64,000 nucleotides of DNA from Stramonita haemastoma (lineage: Eukaryota; Mollusca; Gastropoda; Neogastropoda; Muricidae): contig CM060318.1 of the NCBI GenBank assembly GCA_030674155.1, positions 73,777,771 to 73,841,770 on the forward strand. Reading direction: 5' to 3'. The notes under the pieces were generated by a model. It saw nothing but the letters and a program-made list of their open reading frames with translations. It was not told where the DNA came from and did not search any database. The position numbers and the translations under genes are program-made. This document shows, piece after piece, positions 22,453 to 33,837 of the stretch; within the stretch, counting starts at the first letter, position 1; each line of letters opens with the position of its first letter.

Positions 22453-23825
22453 TGATTGTACCGTTTTTAGAGACAGAATGGTAGGTGTCTCTTGGTTTAG
22501 ATTTCTGTGTTAAGTCTGGTGTGAATGCTGAGAAGAGTGGAAAGGAGGAATGATTTTGTGTAATCCTTTTTTGTGAGAGATCCTTATGTTGGAGATGGGA
22601 GACTCGTGTTTATTTGATTATTTGCTTACTCTTTTTTTTTTTACAGAAGCAAAGGGAAGTAACCGGTGAACAGTTTGATTTATTTTTTGGCGTTTCCTGC
22701 CTGTCCTTTTAAGAATATGTCACTATGTTTTCTCAGACTCCTTTTTCTTTGTCAAATTAGTGTTGGTAAGGGTTTTGTTACATTTTTTTCTACAATGTTA
22801 ACCTGCAGCTACTTTTCATTTCATTTCGTTTAAAAACACAATTTCAGTACAGTCACACAAATCAAGCTACCCTCATTTGTCGGCAAGGATATTCTTAGCA
22901 ATTGTACTGTCATTTAAAAAAAAAAGATTTTGCTCTATTGTACTTTTTCTTCTTCTTCTTCTTCTTCTCCATCAGTAATTGCCTGAACCAAGTATCGTAC
23001 TTGTGCAGTGTTGACCCTGAACCGACATATGAGAAGTGCTGCTTATGATTTGTACGAGACCATTTTCTGTTGCTCAGTGAAAGATGCTTTTGCACTTTCT
23101 TCTGATGATGGCCTTAACGAAAACCCGGTGATGTTAACACAATATTTCAATTTGTGATCTGACGAGGTATGTACGCAGCAGTTCTCCGGTGTCCAACCCT
23201 TTGTGATTATCATTACATCATCAATGCTTATGACTGATTGGTCAACAAAATATGATTTTTATTTCTCGGGTTTTACTGAAACCATCCTCGTTATTCATTA
23301 TTGAATGGTTTCAAATGAAACATCATCTTTTTCATTTGACGGGCCTTGGAGAAGACATTTTCATCATGACTGATTTTTCAGCCAAACGTTCTGTCGGAGA
23401 ACAGTAACACCCTGTTCGTGGTTTGCTTTACAGAAGACCATGCATGTCTGTGCTGCACCAGCATTTGTAGAAAGGGAGATCACTCTGCTTGCTGGTGCAG
23501 ACAGGAGGCATTCTTTTTCTTGTCCTCACTGATGTTACTTTACATTGTTTTCATTTATGCTTTCAGTAATCATGCGGAACCTTTTATCACTGCTGTAGTT
23601 TGTTAGCGTATTCTGGTATTGTTGACCTGGAAAAAAACCTGGTGAAAGACTGATCTTGTTGCTTGGCGTTGTTCATTCCCAGTGACTAGTTGTTGTGTCT
23701 GTTGTTGTTGTAAAGTGTCTTTTATATATATGCTGAATCTGTTGATTTTTTCCCCCTTTTTGTTTTTGTTTCAAATGTGTATTATCACATCCTTGCACCA
23801 TGTATTAAAGGGACTTTCATGTAAG
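22453..23825 (+). other. probable 3' UTR of the nuclear receptor gene
   Basis: T-rich non-coding sequence directly after the stop, without simple repeats until 24,175. It contains a TTC triplet run near 22,945. An ATTAAA at 23804 followed by a GT/T-rich stretch (GTAAGTGTTGTTTTTTTTTC) from 23821 makes cleavage near 23,825 plausible. A longer form could reach AATAAA at 26267. Confidence 0.5.
23804..23809 (+). terminator. ATTAAA polyadenylation signal
   Basis: The common variant signal, with a GT/T-rich element about 12-30 nt downstream, 1.35 kb after the receptor stop codon. Confidence 0.45.
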
Positions 23826-24174
23826 TGTTGTTTTTTTTTCTATCAAATAAGCTAGTTTTGCAAAACTGAATCATTTTATCATATTGATGGAAGGGGAAAA
23901 GATATTTTTTGTTGTCAGGAGATATGTGTGTAGCTGTACAGTAAGACTGGGGACACCCCCCCCTCCCCCCATTGGCACATACTATTCAGGAGCAGAACTG
24001 TCAGTTTGAAAGAAGGAACAGATAGGTATGATTGTGAAAGGGTTAATGGATTACTAGAATATTGGAAATTAGACACATCAGCCGAATTTCTTTTTAAACT
24101 TCCCAGATTGATATTGTTTGAACCCATACAGAAAATGTATGTAGTAACCAGGTGACTATAATCCTGAGAACACA

Positions 24175-24214
24175 TGCACGTGCACACACACACATACACG
24201 CACGCACGCACGCA

Positions 24215-24293
<79 letters not shown>

Positions 24294-24330
24294 CACACAC
24301 ACACACACCACACACACACACACACACACA
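24175..24330. repeat. (CA)n and (CGCA)n microsatellite
   Basis: CACG variants followed by about 100 bp of CA with single-base interruptions. 24331-25119 is AT-rich and shows nothing further. Confidence 0.93.
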
Positions 24331-25119
24331 TTCACTCATGCACTCATGCATACACTTAGGAACATGAAAGGGTGTGCTCGGGCAAGCAGGCATAAGTAAG
24401 GCATGAAGAAAGAACAGAGAAAAGAGGTGGGTGGTTTTGACAGTAGCAGTGTGGAGTGCAGGTGATACGGGGCTGTAGTACAGTAGCAGGGCAGTTGTAT
24501 TCTCATTACCAGAACACATTCTTCACAGTCACTGCATAGTTATGACATGGAGGTCACTGACTGCATTTTGTTGGTTGGTTATTGTTTTGATATTCTAAAC
24601 ATCTTTATCTTGTTCAGCCCGGTGAAACTCGTAAAGAGAAAAACAGATGTTGTATATGAAAATGTTTTTGTATATGTATAGAACATCTAGCTATGCTTAG
24701 TCTGTTTAAATATTATGAAATTTGATTCGAATACTCTTTTTTTATGTTGTTGTTGGTTTTGGTTTCTGATTTGTGATTGATGATGTGCTCATGTAAATTA
24801 AAATGTGGCAGTTATTGTTGTTTGATAATAAGAAAATCCTGTTGATGGTGTGAAAACGACAAGGTCAGTAGGCTCAGAAGTGAGAGTGTATATTCTATAT
24901 GTGTGCTCATGTGTGACACTTTGCATCTTTGTGCAATGCTCTACTTGTGTGTCTGTGTTCAGCTCGGTGAATGAAATGTGATTCCTGTGATTAGTATATT
25001 TATAGTTCTGTCTTTATAGACACAATTCATAATGTCAAGATCCATGCTGAAGAACAGCTTGTTGGTTTGATTGAGATGCCCAGCCATTTTGACATCTCGT
25101 TTTCACTTGTTCTTTTTTC

Positions 25120-25566
25120 TTGTCATATCCATATTCCTGCATGCCTGTGAATTGTGGACCCTGACCGCAGATTTGGAGAGAAGAGTATAGGCAGTAGAGA
25201 GGAGATGCTTCCAGAGACTCTTTGGCATCTCCCACAAAGACCACATAAGCAACGAAGACATGCGTAACACAATCTAGTAAACCATTGGGCCCTATGGAAA
25301 CCTAACAATCGTAAAGAAGCGTAAACTTAAATGGTATGGGCATGTCACAAGATCAAAAGGACTTGTAAAAACAATACTGCAAGGCACTGTCCAAGGAGGA
25401 AAAAAAAGATGCAGACCAAGGAAAAGATGGGAGGACAACATCACCAAATGGACAGGCCTAGAACTCAACAAAATTTTGAGAAAGGTAGAACAGAGAGAGA
25501 AATGGAGGGAACTGGTTGTCAAGTCTTCAGGGGTGTCCCCATGGTCGCCAGACTAAGGGATAAATA
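25120..25566 (+). mobile_element. LINE ORF2 C-terminal fragment (endonuclease-RT family)
   Basis: The translation reads ACELWTLTADLERRV, then after a stop AVERRCFQRLFGISHKDHI, then KRKLKWYGHVTRSKGL. It ends GVPMVARLRDK followed by TAA at about 25564. The series WTLTADLERR, CFRRLLGIS-like, WYGHVTR and RWEDNI is the well-known tail of reverse-transcriptase proteins from invertebrate non-LTR elements. At least two in-frame TAG codons and one frameshift show it is dead. It is a different family from the intronic LINE. It ends in TAGATAGATAG. Confidence 0.75.
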
Positions 25567-25576
25567 GATAGATAGA

Positions 25577-25680
25577 GTCAGTACTGATATTAACTCTAAG
25601 AAAAAAATCCCCTCAAAGTGGCGCCATGATGAAGGCTTGATCCTGAGCCATCAGATCTACCCACTAAGCCATCCGCTATA
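25577..25680 (-). mobile_element. tRNA-derived SINE head fragment
   Basis: Reading the - strand from 25680: a TGGCTTAGTGGGTAGAT A-box-like stretch (25654-25670) and GGATCAAGCC B-box-like stretch (25634-25643). The next segment, GGCGCCACTTTGAGGGGATT, matches the body of the 28.4-28.65 kb copy. It ends at a TCTA microsatellite that it shares with the end of the LINE fragment at 25566. Confidence 0.6.
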
Positions 25681-26266
25681 AAGTTTTGATCTCCTGATAA
25701 GATCTTTGTGAAAGGGAAAGCTAGTGGAGGTTCTTACCAGGAGATTTTGTTAGTCTGCTCTGCCATGTGTGACTGGAGTGTTTGCCTAGTGAATGCTAGG
25801 GAACTCAGGTCCTCTGCTGAAGGGGCTGAATTTTCTGCCTGATGAAATTCATTCAGAATCTTTCAGGAGAAGACCTAGACAGGCTTTGGAAATAATGCAG
25901 GAAAATCATCTGTGAATTGAGAGACAAGCTACTAGCTCCCCAGGATGAACCAGGTGATACCTGTGTCACGAGAGTTGCGGAACATATGCAGAACCTTGTA
26001 GATAAGAGCCTCCCCCCCCCCCCCTATTCCTCTTGAGTAAGGCCTCATGAAGAGATCTAAAGGTTTTCATAAGGTTCTAATTTTAACACATGCAGGTAAG
26101 GACACTGAATTCATTTTACCCTTTGTTTCCAAATTTCTCCTCTTTTTTTGTTTTGGTGTCTGAGGACTGATTATAAAGTTTTGATTGATAAAGATAACAT
26201 TCTGTCCAGTTGAGTTGTTAAGAATATTTTTTTTCTTGTGAAAGAAAAAGATGAAACTATTTGTAT

Positions 26267-26272
26267 AATAAA
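26267..26272 (+). terminator. AATAAA, possible distal polyadenylation signal
   Basis: A canonical hexamer 3.8 kb after the stop, beyond a LINE and a SINE fragment. Less likely than 23804, because AT-rich DNA yields the hexamer often (also 27595, 29098 and 29747). Confidence 0.2.
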
Positions 26273-27884
26273 GCTACATGGTAGCCAGTGTTGTTAAGTT
26301 TATGCATACATTGATATGGGACTGCATATTTGTGAGAAAATGAAGCGGATGTTTAAAAAAAAAAAAAATGTGTTTAAGTGTAAATTGAGCGCAGAATCAG
26401 GTTACATGTGGGTAAGTGTTTAGTGTGTGTGCAACTTTTTTTTGTTTTTTTTTTTTTTGCATGCACACAGCAAGAATCAAGCCAAAATGTGTAGGACTTT
26501 ATTACATGTGGTCATGCGTAGAACTAAACTTACAAAAGCTTTGTACATGTGCAATCTGTGTGTATACCTTTAGGACACCTCACAAATTAACTGGGATATA
26601 TTGTCAGGCAGTTTTTACATTTCCAGTTTCTGTGTTTGATATGTGTGTCAGGGAAGAAATAAAAAGAGAGCATCAATAACTATATGTGTTTATATTGTGG
26701 AAGTAGTGTGTGTGAGGTCAGATTTATTTGACAGGCTTGCTTTATTGTACAGGATTGAAGATGATGCTAACACCTTGATTCGGATACTGATTGTTGACAC
26801 ACTTTTCCATGAAAAGTGGATTTGAAGAGCAGAGTTATCAGTTTCAGTGTATATGGAAACAGTTGCAAATATAGATGTAATAGTAGTATTTCATACGTAT
26901 GTAAAGGGTGAAGCAGGAATATTATGTGCATGATAAGTACAAGTTAATGTGTGGACAGAGTGTAAATGGGTAACAGTCATTTGCTTTTTGTTAGTTTTCT
27001 TTCTCCATTTGAGTAACCTTGGCTCTGTCAGCTGAAAGTTCTGTGTTTCAAAGTTCCTGTGCTACTTTCATTTATTTATTTATTTATCAATTTTGTTGTC
27101 AGCTCCTTTATTTGCTTTCTTATCTCACCCCCAGTGGATTTGGCATCCAGACACTTTCATTGTCACAAGTTTTTGTACCTGGGATGTGATTGCTTTTTTT
27201 TTTTTTTTTAGATAGTTTTTCTGTGTTATTTAAAATAATGTGAGCAGTTATGGTCGTAAATGTATTTTCTTCTGAGGTAAGGGAAATGAAGTAATGTAAG
27301 CCTGCACTAAAGGACTGCTATAGGTCTGTTTGCATGATGTTTCATTATGCTTGGCTCATTTTTCTTTTCCAGATTTTCACACTGGTCTTTGATTCATGTT
27401 TGGTTCAGAGAGGATTTTTTTGTGTGGCTTGTTTGTCTTTTTGTTGGTATATTGGTTGTTATTTTTTCTGTTCATTTATATAACAGTTTTTGTTATAGAC
27501 TTTTAATTTGAAAAAGGGTTATTGTCAAGTCTTTATTCAACATACTGTCATCCAGGTGGCTCATGTACTGATGTAGATAGGCAATGGATAGGTGAATAAA
27601 TTGACATACAAATGTGCATGAAATAATGAGCCATCATCACTCAAAGCTTTTTCTCAACTTTCTTTGTTGTTGGTTAAATGTATCTTAGTCTTTTAATAGT
27701 CCTATTCTTGTTTCTTTCTCAAAAAATCTTAATCCCCCTTCTATTTTAACACAACACTTGACCTTGATTGGGTTTTCTTCGTCAGTGAGTGGGAAAATAG
27801 TTAACATTTTGTTGATGGATGGTATTTGCAGTTTTGTGACGCATGCATGAGCATGTGTGTGTGTATGTATGTGCTGTTTGTTTG

Positions 27885-27935
27885 TTTGGGGTTGTTTTTC
27901 TTTGTTCCATGGCTAGAACTCGGTGAGATTTTTGT
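27885..27935 (-). repeat. single copy of the dispersed CTCACC motif
   Basis: CATGGCTAGAACTCGGTGAGATTTTTGTG is the reverse of the CTCACC...TCTAGCCA arrangement seen at 8869 and 16,115. Nothing else recognised in 25681-28044 apart from AT-rich DNA. Confidence 0.4.
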
Positions 27936-28044
27936 GAATGTGACTAAAATTGAGGTCACTATGAGACCAGAGCAACTGGGGCTACCAATTCAGAGATAAT
28001 TTTCATTTATTGCTTGATGATCAGTGATGATGAGGATGATGTGA

Positions 28045-28380
28045 TGCTGCTGCTATTGAAGGGCATCCGCTTTGATACTTCTTGACAGGGTTGTGCTCTA
28101 CACTTACTATCATAATATATCACGGCATCAACCAGGCATGAGAGATACAGACACTGGCAGGGTTGGTCAGGTAATTTGAGCACCACTCTCAAAATTGCAT
28201 CTGTAAAGTGGATAAAGTTTGACTGTGTGGTCACAGTCTTCCCAAGGAGCCTGTAGCAAGTTCACTCTTGGTAAGAGCCAACAAGAGTCTGAAAAATCCC
28301 TATGGATCTCGTATGGGATTTGAACAGACACCCTTCCAGTCCATAACCCAAGGCACCAACCACTGCACTGAGGTAGCTGG
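28045..28380 (-). mobile_element. tRNA-derived SINE, family 2
   Basis: Read from 28380 leftward: an A-box-like CAGTGCAGTGGTTGGTGCC region, then B-box GTTCAAATCCC (28315-28325), then about 270 bp of body. The head is tRNA-like but the body differs from the neighbouring SINE. The 3' end near 28,045 is a guess. TGATGATGAGGATGATG-like triplets at 28020-28040 could be its tail. Confidence 0.5.
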
Positions 28381-28394
28381 TTTGTCATCCAGTC

Positions 28395-28655
28395 TTACTG
28401 GCATAGTGGCCAACTCTTCCAAAAGGTGGGACAGGTTTTAACATGTGTGCAAGATGTTTTGCATACAATTACATTCACAAGTGGGACCTTAGTTTATAGT
28501 CACATTTGAAGGACTTCTGGGATGTAGAGTGGGTACTAATGCTAACACCAGGGAAACAATCCCTCTGAATGGGTGCCTCTTAGGTGGCTTGAACCCAGGC
28601 CGTCAAATCACAAGCTCAGTGCTCAACCACTTTGCTATCGCGACTATCTTGTACT
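28395..28655 (-). mobile_element. tRNA-derived SINE, family 1 (most complete copy)
   Basis: Read from about 28650 leftward: GCGATAGCAAAGTGGTTGAG with A-box TAGCAAAGTGGTTGAGC (28621-28637) and B-box GGGTTCAAGCC (28587-28597), then a body with AGGCACCCATTCAGAGGGATT, ACCCACTCTACATCCC and ACCTGTCCCACC. Copies of this body recur at 9443, 21596, 25577, 30700 and 31880. It abuts the family 2 SINE head-to-tail in the same orientation. Confidence 0.65.
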
Positions 28656-30429
28656 GTGTAAGATTCATAGATAATGAAGATGTATGTGTGTAGGAACTCA
28701 GTAAGTGTGATTTGTGATGGTAAAATGATCTGAAGAGTCATGTGGTCTGGTTTCACTTGTAGACCTTAACAAGTTTGATCAGTGTCTGGCACTGGGAAAG
28801 TGTCTCTACAGAACAAGCTACCACTTTTAAATAGCAGTAGATTCTAGCAGAACTTTTTGCCTCGGTTAATTTTCAAGTGTTTAAACATGAAAGCATGGTA
28901 TTTAATCACATTTACTTTCTTGGTCATATATCTTCTTTATGTTTGGTACAACAAGAAAGATTGAAGGATTGCTAAATGTAGTTTTTATCTGTGTTGATGA
29001 TCAAACTGTGTGACACTACATGGTGCTGTGCACTGGGTGAAGCACCATACAATGGCCAGCAGCAACGATGAGAATGACACCACTGAATGAGAGATCAAAT
29101 AAAACAAAAAATGCTCACAATTGATTTTGTATAAATTGAGAAAAACATATTTGGATTCAACTCTTCATGGTGTGTTTTCTGGGGTTTTTAATGACTGTAG
29201 AAAGAGTGTGTGCATTGCAGTTATGGCAGTGGAATGATAGTGGATGTGTCGGTGTTTAATGTCAGTGTCTTCTCTGTACAGTGTCATAATGTGAACTAGA
29301 CTGAGGTGTTAAGCTTCTATATATTTATTTATACTGCATGTACATAGTCTTAACGATAGCTTGCCCATCCCCCTTTTTTTTTTTTATTAGATAACCATCA
29401 GTTAGTAGTTTGACTGAATTGAATATTTCGTGTACAAATATTTTCTCTTCAAAAGATTTACGAGAGGATTATACAAATCAAATGAGTTTCCCATTGCTGA
29501 GTCTGTTTGACATCATTTTCTAGAAAAGGAAAAACAAGAATGATGCTAACTAACCAGTTCTGTTCTTGTTATTGCTTTTTGTATTATAGAATCTGTTCTT
29601 TGTAACTGAAGCCAACAAACTATCTGTGCAATATACCAGTGTTTCTTTTAGATAGAAACTGTAATAACTTAAACAATGCAGAGATAAATGGGGAAAAAAA
29701 CCAAAACATGTTATTTGATAGCATAGTTTTCACTAGAAAGTCTACAATAAAAAAAAAAAAAGAAAAAAAAAAAAAGAAAATAATGAAAAGAACCTATTAA
29801 CATTCACCAGCTGTTTTAATGAAAGAAGTCATTTTGTCGTTGAAAATCTGGCTGATTTAAATTTCTCATGGCAGTAAAAGAAAATGTTTCAAAAAGGAAA
29901 CTATTGCACTTTTAAGCCTTTATTATTATTATTTTTTTTAATTGATGATGGTGACTGATTCCTTCATAAGGACAACCGTTTCTGGTGACAGGCTCTGTGG
30001 TGGATATATGTGATATAGGCCAGTCCTTGGCCTGCATTCTCTGGCACACAATGGGTATGAGAACTCTGGCTAGGCAGCTGTATTGTGGGCAGCTGATGCT
30101 TTCCTTAAAATCTGTTTGTCCTCTGCAGCATCTTTCCTTGCTATCCCAAAGACTTCATGTCTCACATTGATGGTGTGCTCTAATTAGCACTTTAGAAATG
30201 TGTCAGTTACTAAAATGATACAATCCAGATTGTAATCAAGCTGGTAATTTTGGATTTTTGTTCTAAATTAATTTGACATCAATTGATTTAAATTGAACTA
30301 AAGTGACACTAAAAGTTGTCATTTTCAGTGGTGACTTTAATTCTGCTTTTGCTCCCTTAAGTAAGAATCATTGCAACACCTCTCTGCAACTTTCAGGCAA
30401 TGTGTTTTGGGCAAATTGATATTTTGTTT

Positions 30430-30985
30430 TTGAACTAGAACTCTTGAGGTTTACCAATAGTGAAATTTTGCGTATGCAATTTTTACGCACCATTAAGTTA
30501 GCCATATTCCAACTTTGGGGAGGAGTCTGATATAGATAGACCCCACTCCTCTGTAGGTTATCATTGCTGGCCTAGTCTACTGTAAGAAGTGGAGTGATTT
30601 ATAACTAATGTGTATGTTAGAACTGCTTAGTGTGAAGTCTCATCAGAACACGATAGGGAACCAGTCAGAACCAGAGGTAACTTTTTTTTTTTCTCTTTTT
30701 AAAATTCTTTTATATTGAGGATAATGGGATAAGCACTCATGTGCTTTTTTTCATCCAGTCCCCGTGTGTATGCAGTTGTGTAAATATTGTCATCTGTTCC
30801 CACCGGCACACAATGGCCTATTCTTACGAAAAGCGGAACAGGATTTAACGTGTGTGCAAGATGTGTGTGCAAGATGTTCAGCGTGCGTTCGCTCGCACAC
30901 GGGGCCTCAGTTTACAGTCTCATCCGAAAGACTTTTGGGGAGAGTCTCTTCAACAAACACCTCAGCAGATCAAAAGTCCTATGCT
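30430..30985 (-). mobile_element. SINE family 1 copy with CTCACC-type tail
   Basis: The body at 30715-30985 has ATAATGGGATAAGCACTCATG, GGCACACAATGGCC and GTCTCATCCGAAAGACTTTTGG. The left end at 30430-30470 has AACTCTTGAGGTTTACCAATAG, the reverse of the dispersed motif. A GTGTGTGCAAGAT duplication lies at 30850. The middle, 30,480-30,700, is diverged, so this may be two separate pieces. Confidence 0.5.
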
Positions 30986-31379
30986 CTACACACAGGGCTG
31001 GTTTGTTTTTGGGAAGGGTGGCCACTGTTTTTGTGTCTTGTTCTTTTTTATTTAAGGGATGTCTGGGGTTTTTTTTAATTTAATTTTTGGGAGGTCTGAT
31101 TGTTGAGGTGGTGTATTTGACAAGTGACATATCTGACCTACTTCTTTCTTCTCTAGTCTGCATCACATGACATTGTTATTGGTCAACACTGGCCTTTGAT
31201 ATGCCGTTAAAGATAACTGCTTTGTACAGTCTGTGGTTACTTCAGCAGGCAAAATGATTTATTTTACTCTGAGACATGCCTGTTTTACAGGTTTGTTTAG
31301 TTTGCTTCTTCTTCTTTGGTTTTTTTTTGTCTCTTCTTCTCGTTTTTTTGTGTTTTTGTTGCGTTTTTTTTAGTTAGTT

Positions 31380-31406
31380 TTTTTTTTTGGGGGGGGGGGG
31401 GGGGGA
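31380..31406 (+). repeat. T(n)G(n) bipartite homopolymer
   Basis: A T run directly followed by about 17 G and then AGG, like 15319-15346. Confidence 0.85.
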
Positions 31407-31879
31407 GGTGTCTTTGTTGTATCATCATCTTTGAGGGAGTTGTTTGCTGCAAGCAGTATATCGTCTCTCTCCCTCCAACAGATTGCCCATACCAAGAGCC
31501 TTTGCACCCCCTGTTCCTACCTCCTTTATGTTACTGACCCTTACATCCATTCTGGCAAGAGGCAGTTTTCCTGCACTGTTCTTGGTAAATTTTCATTTCC
31601 AATAATCCTGAGGCTGTGTTAAGCATTGTGCATATGGCTTTTTTGTGATTCTTTTTCAAATTCAAGCAGATTGAAATGACAAGACTGAAAAGGGTATTTC
31701 TTTTGTGAAGAAAAATTTAAACCCCTTTATTACATTGTCTCTACTGCTCTCTAGGATTATTACAAGTTTGTGTATCATTTGGGGGGGAGGGATCATATTG
31801 GTTAGAGCAATTGTGCATAATCTGACAGCCCGTAATTGAGCAACCATAGAGGTGCCCGTTTTAGGGGATTTTACCCCGG

Positions 31880-32180
31880 AGTGAACATCAGTATGGACTC
31901 CACTCCCATAAGTCCTTTGGATGAGATTGAAAACTAAGGCCCTGTGTGCAAATGCATGTAGGACATCTTGCAGACATTAAAAAAAAAAACATTCTGCCTT
32001 TCAGATGAGTAGGCCATTTCATGCTGGTAGGAATGGATGACAGGTTTTTTTAAACGCATGCACACAGGTATAGACACCATCCCCAGAGTCCGGCTACCTT
32101 AATGGTGGGTAAAAAAAAAGAAAGGTTACATGCGCAAGATCTCACCATTGGTAAATCTCAGAGCTCTAGTTAAGAAATGA
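31880..32180 (+). mobile_element. SINE family 1 copy, + orientation, with tail motif
   Basis: GGACTCCACTCCCATAAGTCC, GAGTAGGCCATTTCATGC and GACAGGTTTTTTTAAACGCATGC, followed by TTAATGGTGGGTAAAA and CAAGATCTCACCATTGGTAA at 32,140. This copy links the dispersed CTCACC motif to the SINE family as its 3' end. Confidence 0.5.
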
Positions 32181-32866
32181 AGAAAAAAAGAAGAGTAGGC
32201 CTATAATTATCATCGTACAAGGTCATCTTGGCCGTTAAATTTCCATGGTTGCAATAATGTTTTAGGATTGTTGATCAGATATATAATATGTATTGTTGTT
32301 CATGTTCTCTGTTGTGATCCGTTAACGGTTTGCAGAGAGAATTTTTCTCCATTTGTGAACAAGGCAGGCTTTTTGTGTGCTTTATTTTATTTTTCCATTA
32401 AACATTATTTTTGTTAAGAATGTTAAGGACAGTTTTCATGCTCTAATATGACAGAAAAATGGCATGTTGACTCTTTTACAAATGTTTGGTGTTGGAGTGC
32501 ATGTACATTGCTCAGAGGTACTGCTCATACCCATGATAAATTTGTCTAGCTTGATGAATTTGTCTAGCACTTATGATTTTCCCTGATTTCCAGTGAAGAT
32601 TAAAATTCTTGTACTGTCTGTTATGAAAGTCTATGTTATGGTGTAGAGAAAGTGAAAAAAAAGTCGCGTCATGTCCTTGAACAGATAATCAGAATTGAAA
32701 ATGTGTGTGTTAATATGTTAGAATGTGTGCAATCCGAAAGAGAGAGAGAGAGAGAGAGAGAGAGGATATTCCAAATTGTATTTATGATCAAGTTGGGTGC
32801 AGCGAATTGCCATGTACCCATGCAAACTGGATATAAATTTTTATGTAGGAATATTCATTTAAAACG

Positions 32867-33145
32867 TGTAACAGAGTGCAGATATTTGATCTGCCGCGAC
32901 TCTGTACAACTTCTCGGCGACGACAGCACGGTCAGACAGTGGGAATGTGGCCTCTTAAAAGAGACTGCATAAATACTACATTTTACCGCTATGGGCAAAG
33001 TGCATGCAGAGGACGGTTTTCGACCATCCCCCAACGATACAGAACGTTGCACAATTCACAGGTGTGGATCCAAACGTTACACCCACGTCGCTGCGATTGG
33101 CAGTTCCGACCGCAAGGGAAGTAATCTAATTACCGCCCTGCCACA
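32867..33145 (-). repeat. TRIM LTR, left copy (3' LTR if - strand)
   Basis: 279 bp, T at position 33017. It contains TTAAAAGAG and TTTATGC-like AT-rich motifs that could serve as a core promoter. The 80-residue frames here repeat exactly in the other copy because of the duplication. Confidence 0.8.
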
Positions 33146-33258
33146 TCCACCACCGCTGACTTTGTGCCGCGTCCCGAGGCACAGTGGGTACTGATCAGCG
33201 TATTTGACGCTCAGATCAGTAGCCCTAAGTTCTTTCCATCCTGTCGGCGACGCCACTT
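33146..33258 (-). other. TRIM internal region with PBS-like start
   Basis: 113 bp between the LTRs. The PBS-like segment lies at its right end, at about 33238-33255 on the - strand. No coding capacity. Confidence 0.55.
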
Positions 33259-33537
33259 TGTAACAGAGTGCAGATATTTGATCTGCCGCGACTCTGTACA
33301 ACTTCTCGGCGACGACAGCACGGTCAGACAGTGGGAATGTGGCCTCTTAAAAGAGACTGCATAAATACTACATTTTACCGCTATGGGCAAAGTGCATGCA
33401 GAGGACGGCTTTCGACCATCCCCCAACGATACAGAACGTTGCACAATTCACAGGTGTGGATCCAAACGTTACACCCACGTCGCTGCGATTGGCAGTTCCG
33501 ACCGCAAGGGAAGTAATCTAATTACCGCCCTGCCACA
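33259..33537 (-). repeat. TRIM LTR, right copy (5' LTR if - strand)
   Basis: 279 bp, offset exactly 392 bp from the left copy, with C at 33409 in place of T. Confidence 0.8.
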
Positions 33538-33741
33538 AACGTTTTTTCATTCTCAGTAGTAGTACAGTGTGTCAGATGTTTCCTTTGCTAGAATGTAACT
33601 GCCTTTTGAAGCTCGAGACTTCTCTCTCATATCACCTATCCCATAATCTGGTCGACTGTTGGAGCACCACTGAGGGTTTTGCAGTCAACTTCCTTCTCTC
33701 CTTGCAGTTCTGTCGTATGTTTTTCCTACTCAAGGCCAGTA

Positions 33742-33834
33742 TTTGTATTTTCTTGTCTTTTTTGGTTGGTAAGTTTAACTCTGGCCCTGAGTTAACCGTA
33801 CCAATTTTGGAAAAAAAGAAAGACAAGAATATAC
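33742..33834. repeat. imperfect hairpin, arms about 40 bp
   Basis: The left arm, GTATTTTCTTGTCTTTTTTG to GTTTAACTC, pairs with the right arm, GAGTTAACCGTACCAA to AGACAAGAATATAC. A three-base loop lies near 33,783. Small mismatches and length differences occur in the T/A runs. Possibly a MITE remnant or a structured RNA. Confidence 0.6.
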
Positions 33835-33837
33835 AAC

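Larger units (their letters stand above)
32867..33537 (-). mobile_element. TRIM-like miniature LTR element
   Basis: Two direct 279-bp repeats, each starting TGTAACAG and ending CTGCCACA, flank 113 bp of unique DNA. A 4-bp target duplication, AACG, lies at 32863-32866 and 33538-33541. The TG...CA ends, direct repeats and short duplication are diagnostic of LTR elements. Read on the - strand, three bases after the LTR begins TGGCGTCGCCGACAGGAT, a tRNA-primer-like PBS, and the other LTR is preceded by the G-rich AGCGGTGGTGGA, a weak polypurine tract. No gag or pol is possible in 113 bp, so it depends on another element. The LTRs differ at one site I could find (33017 versus 33409), so the insertion is recent. 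Confidence 0.75.

Noticed and set aside
28587..28650. A functional tRNA gene
   Set aside because: A/B boxes are present but no complete cloverleaf or acceptor stem was traced, and a SINE body follows.
29747..29790. AATAAA followed by an A-rich run as a processed pseudogene end
   Set aside because: No coding or mRNA-like body upstream. The A-run is interrupted and such runs are common here.
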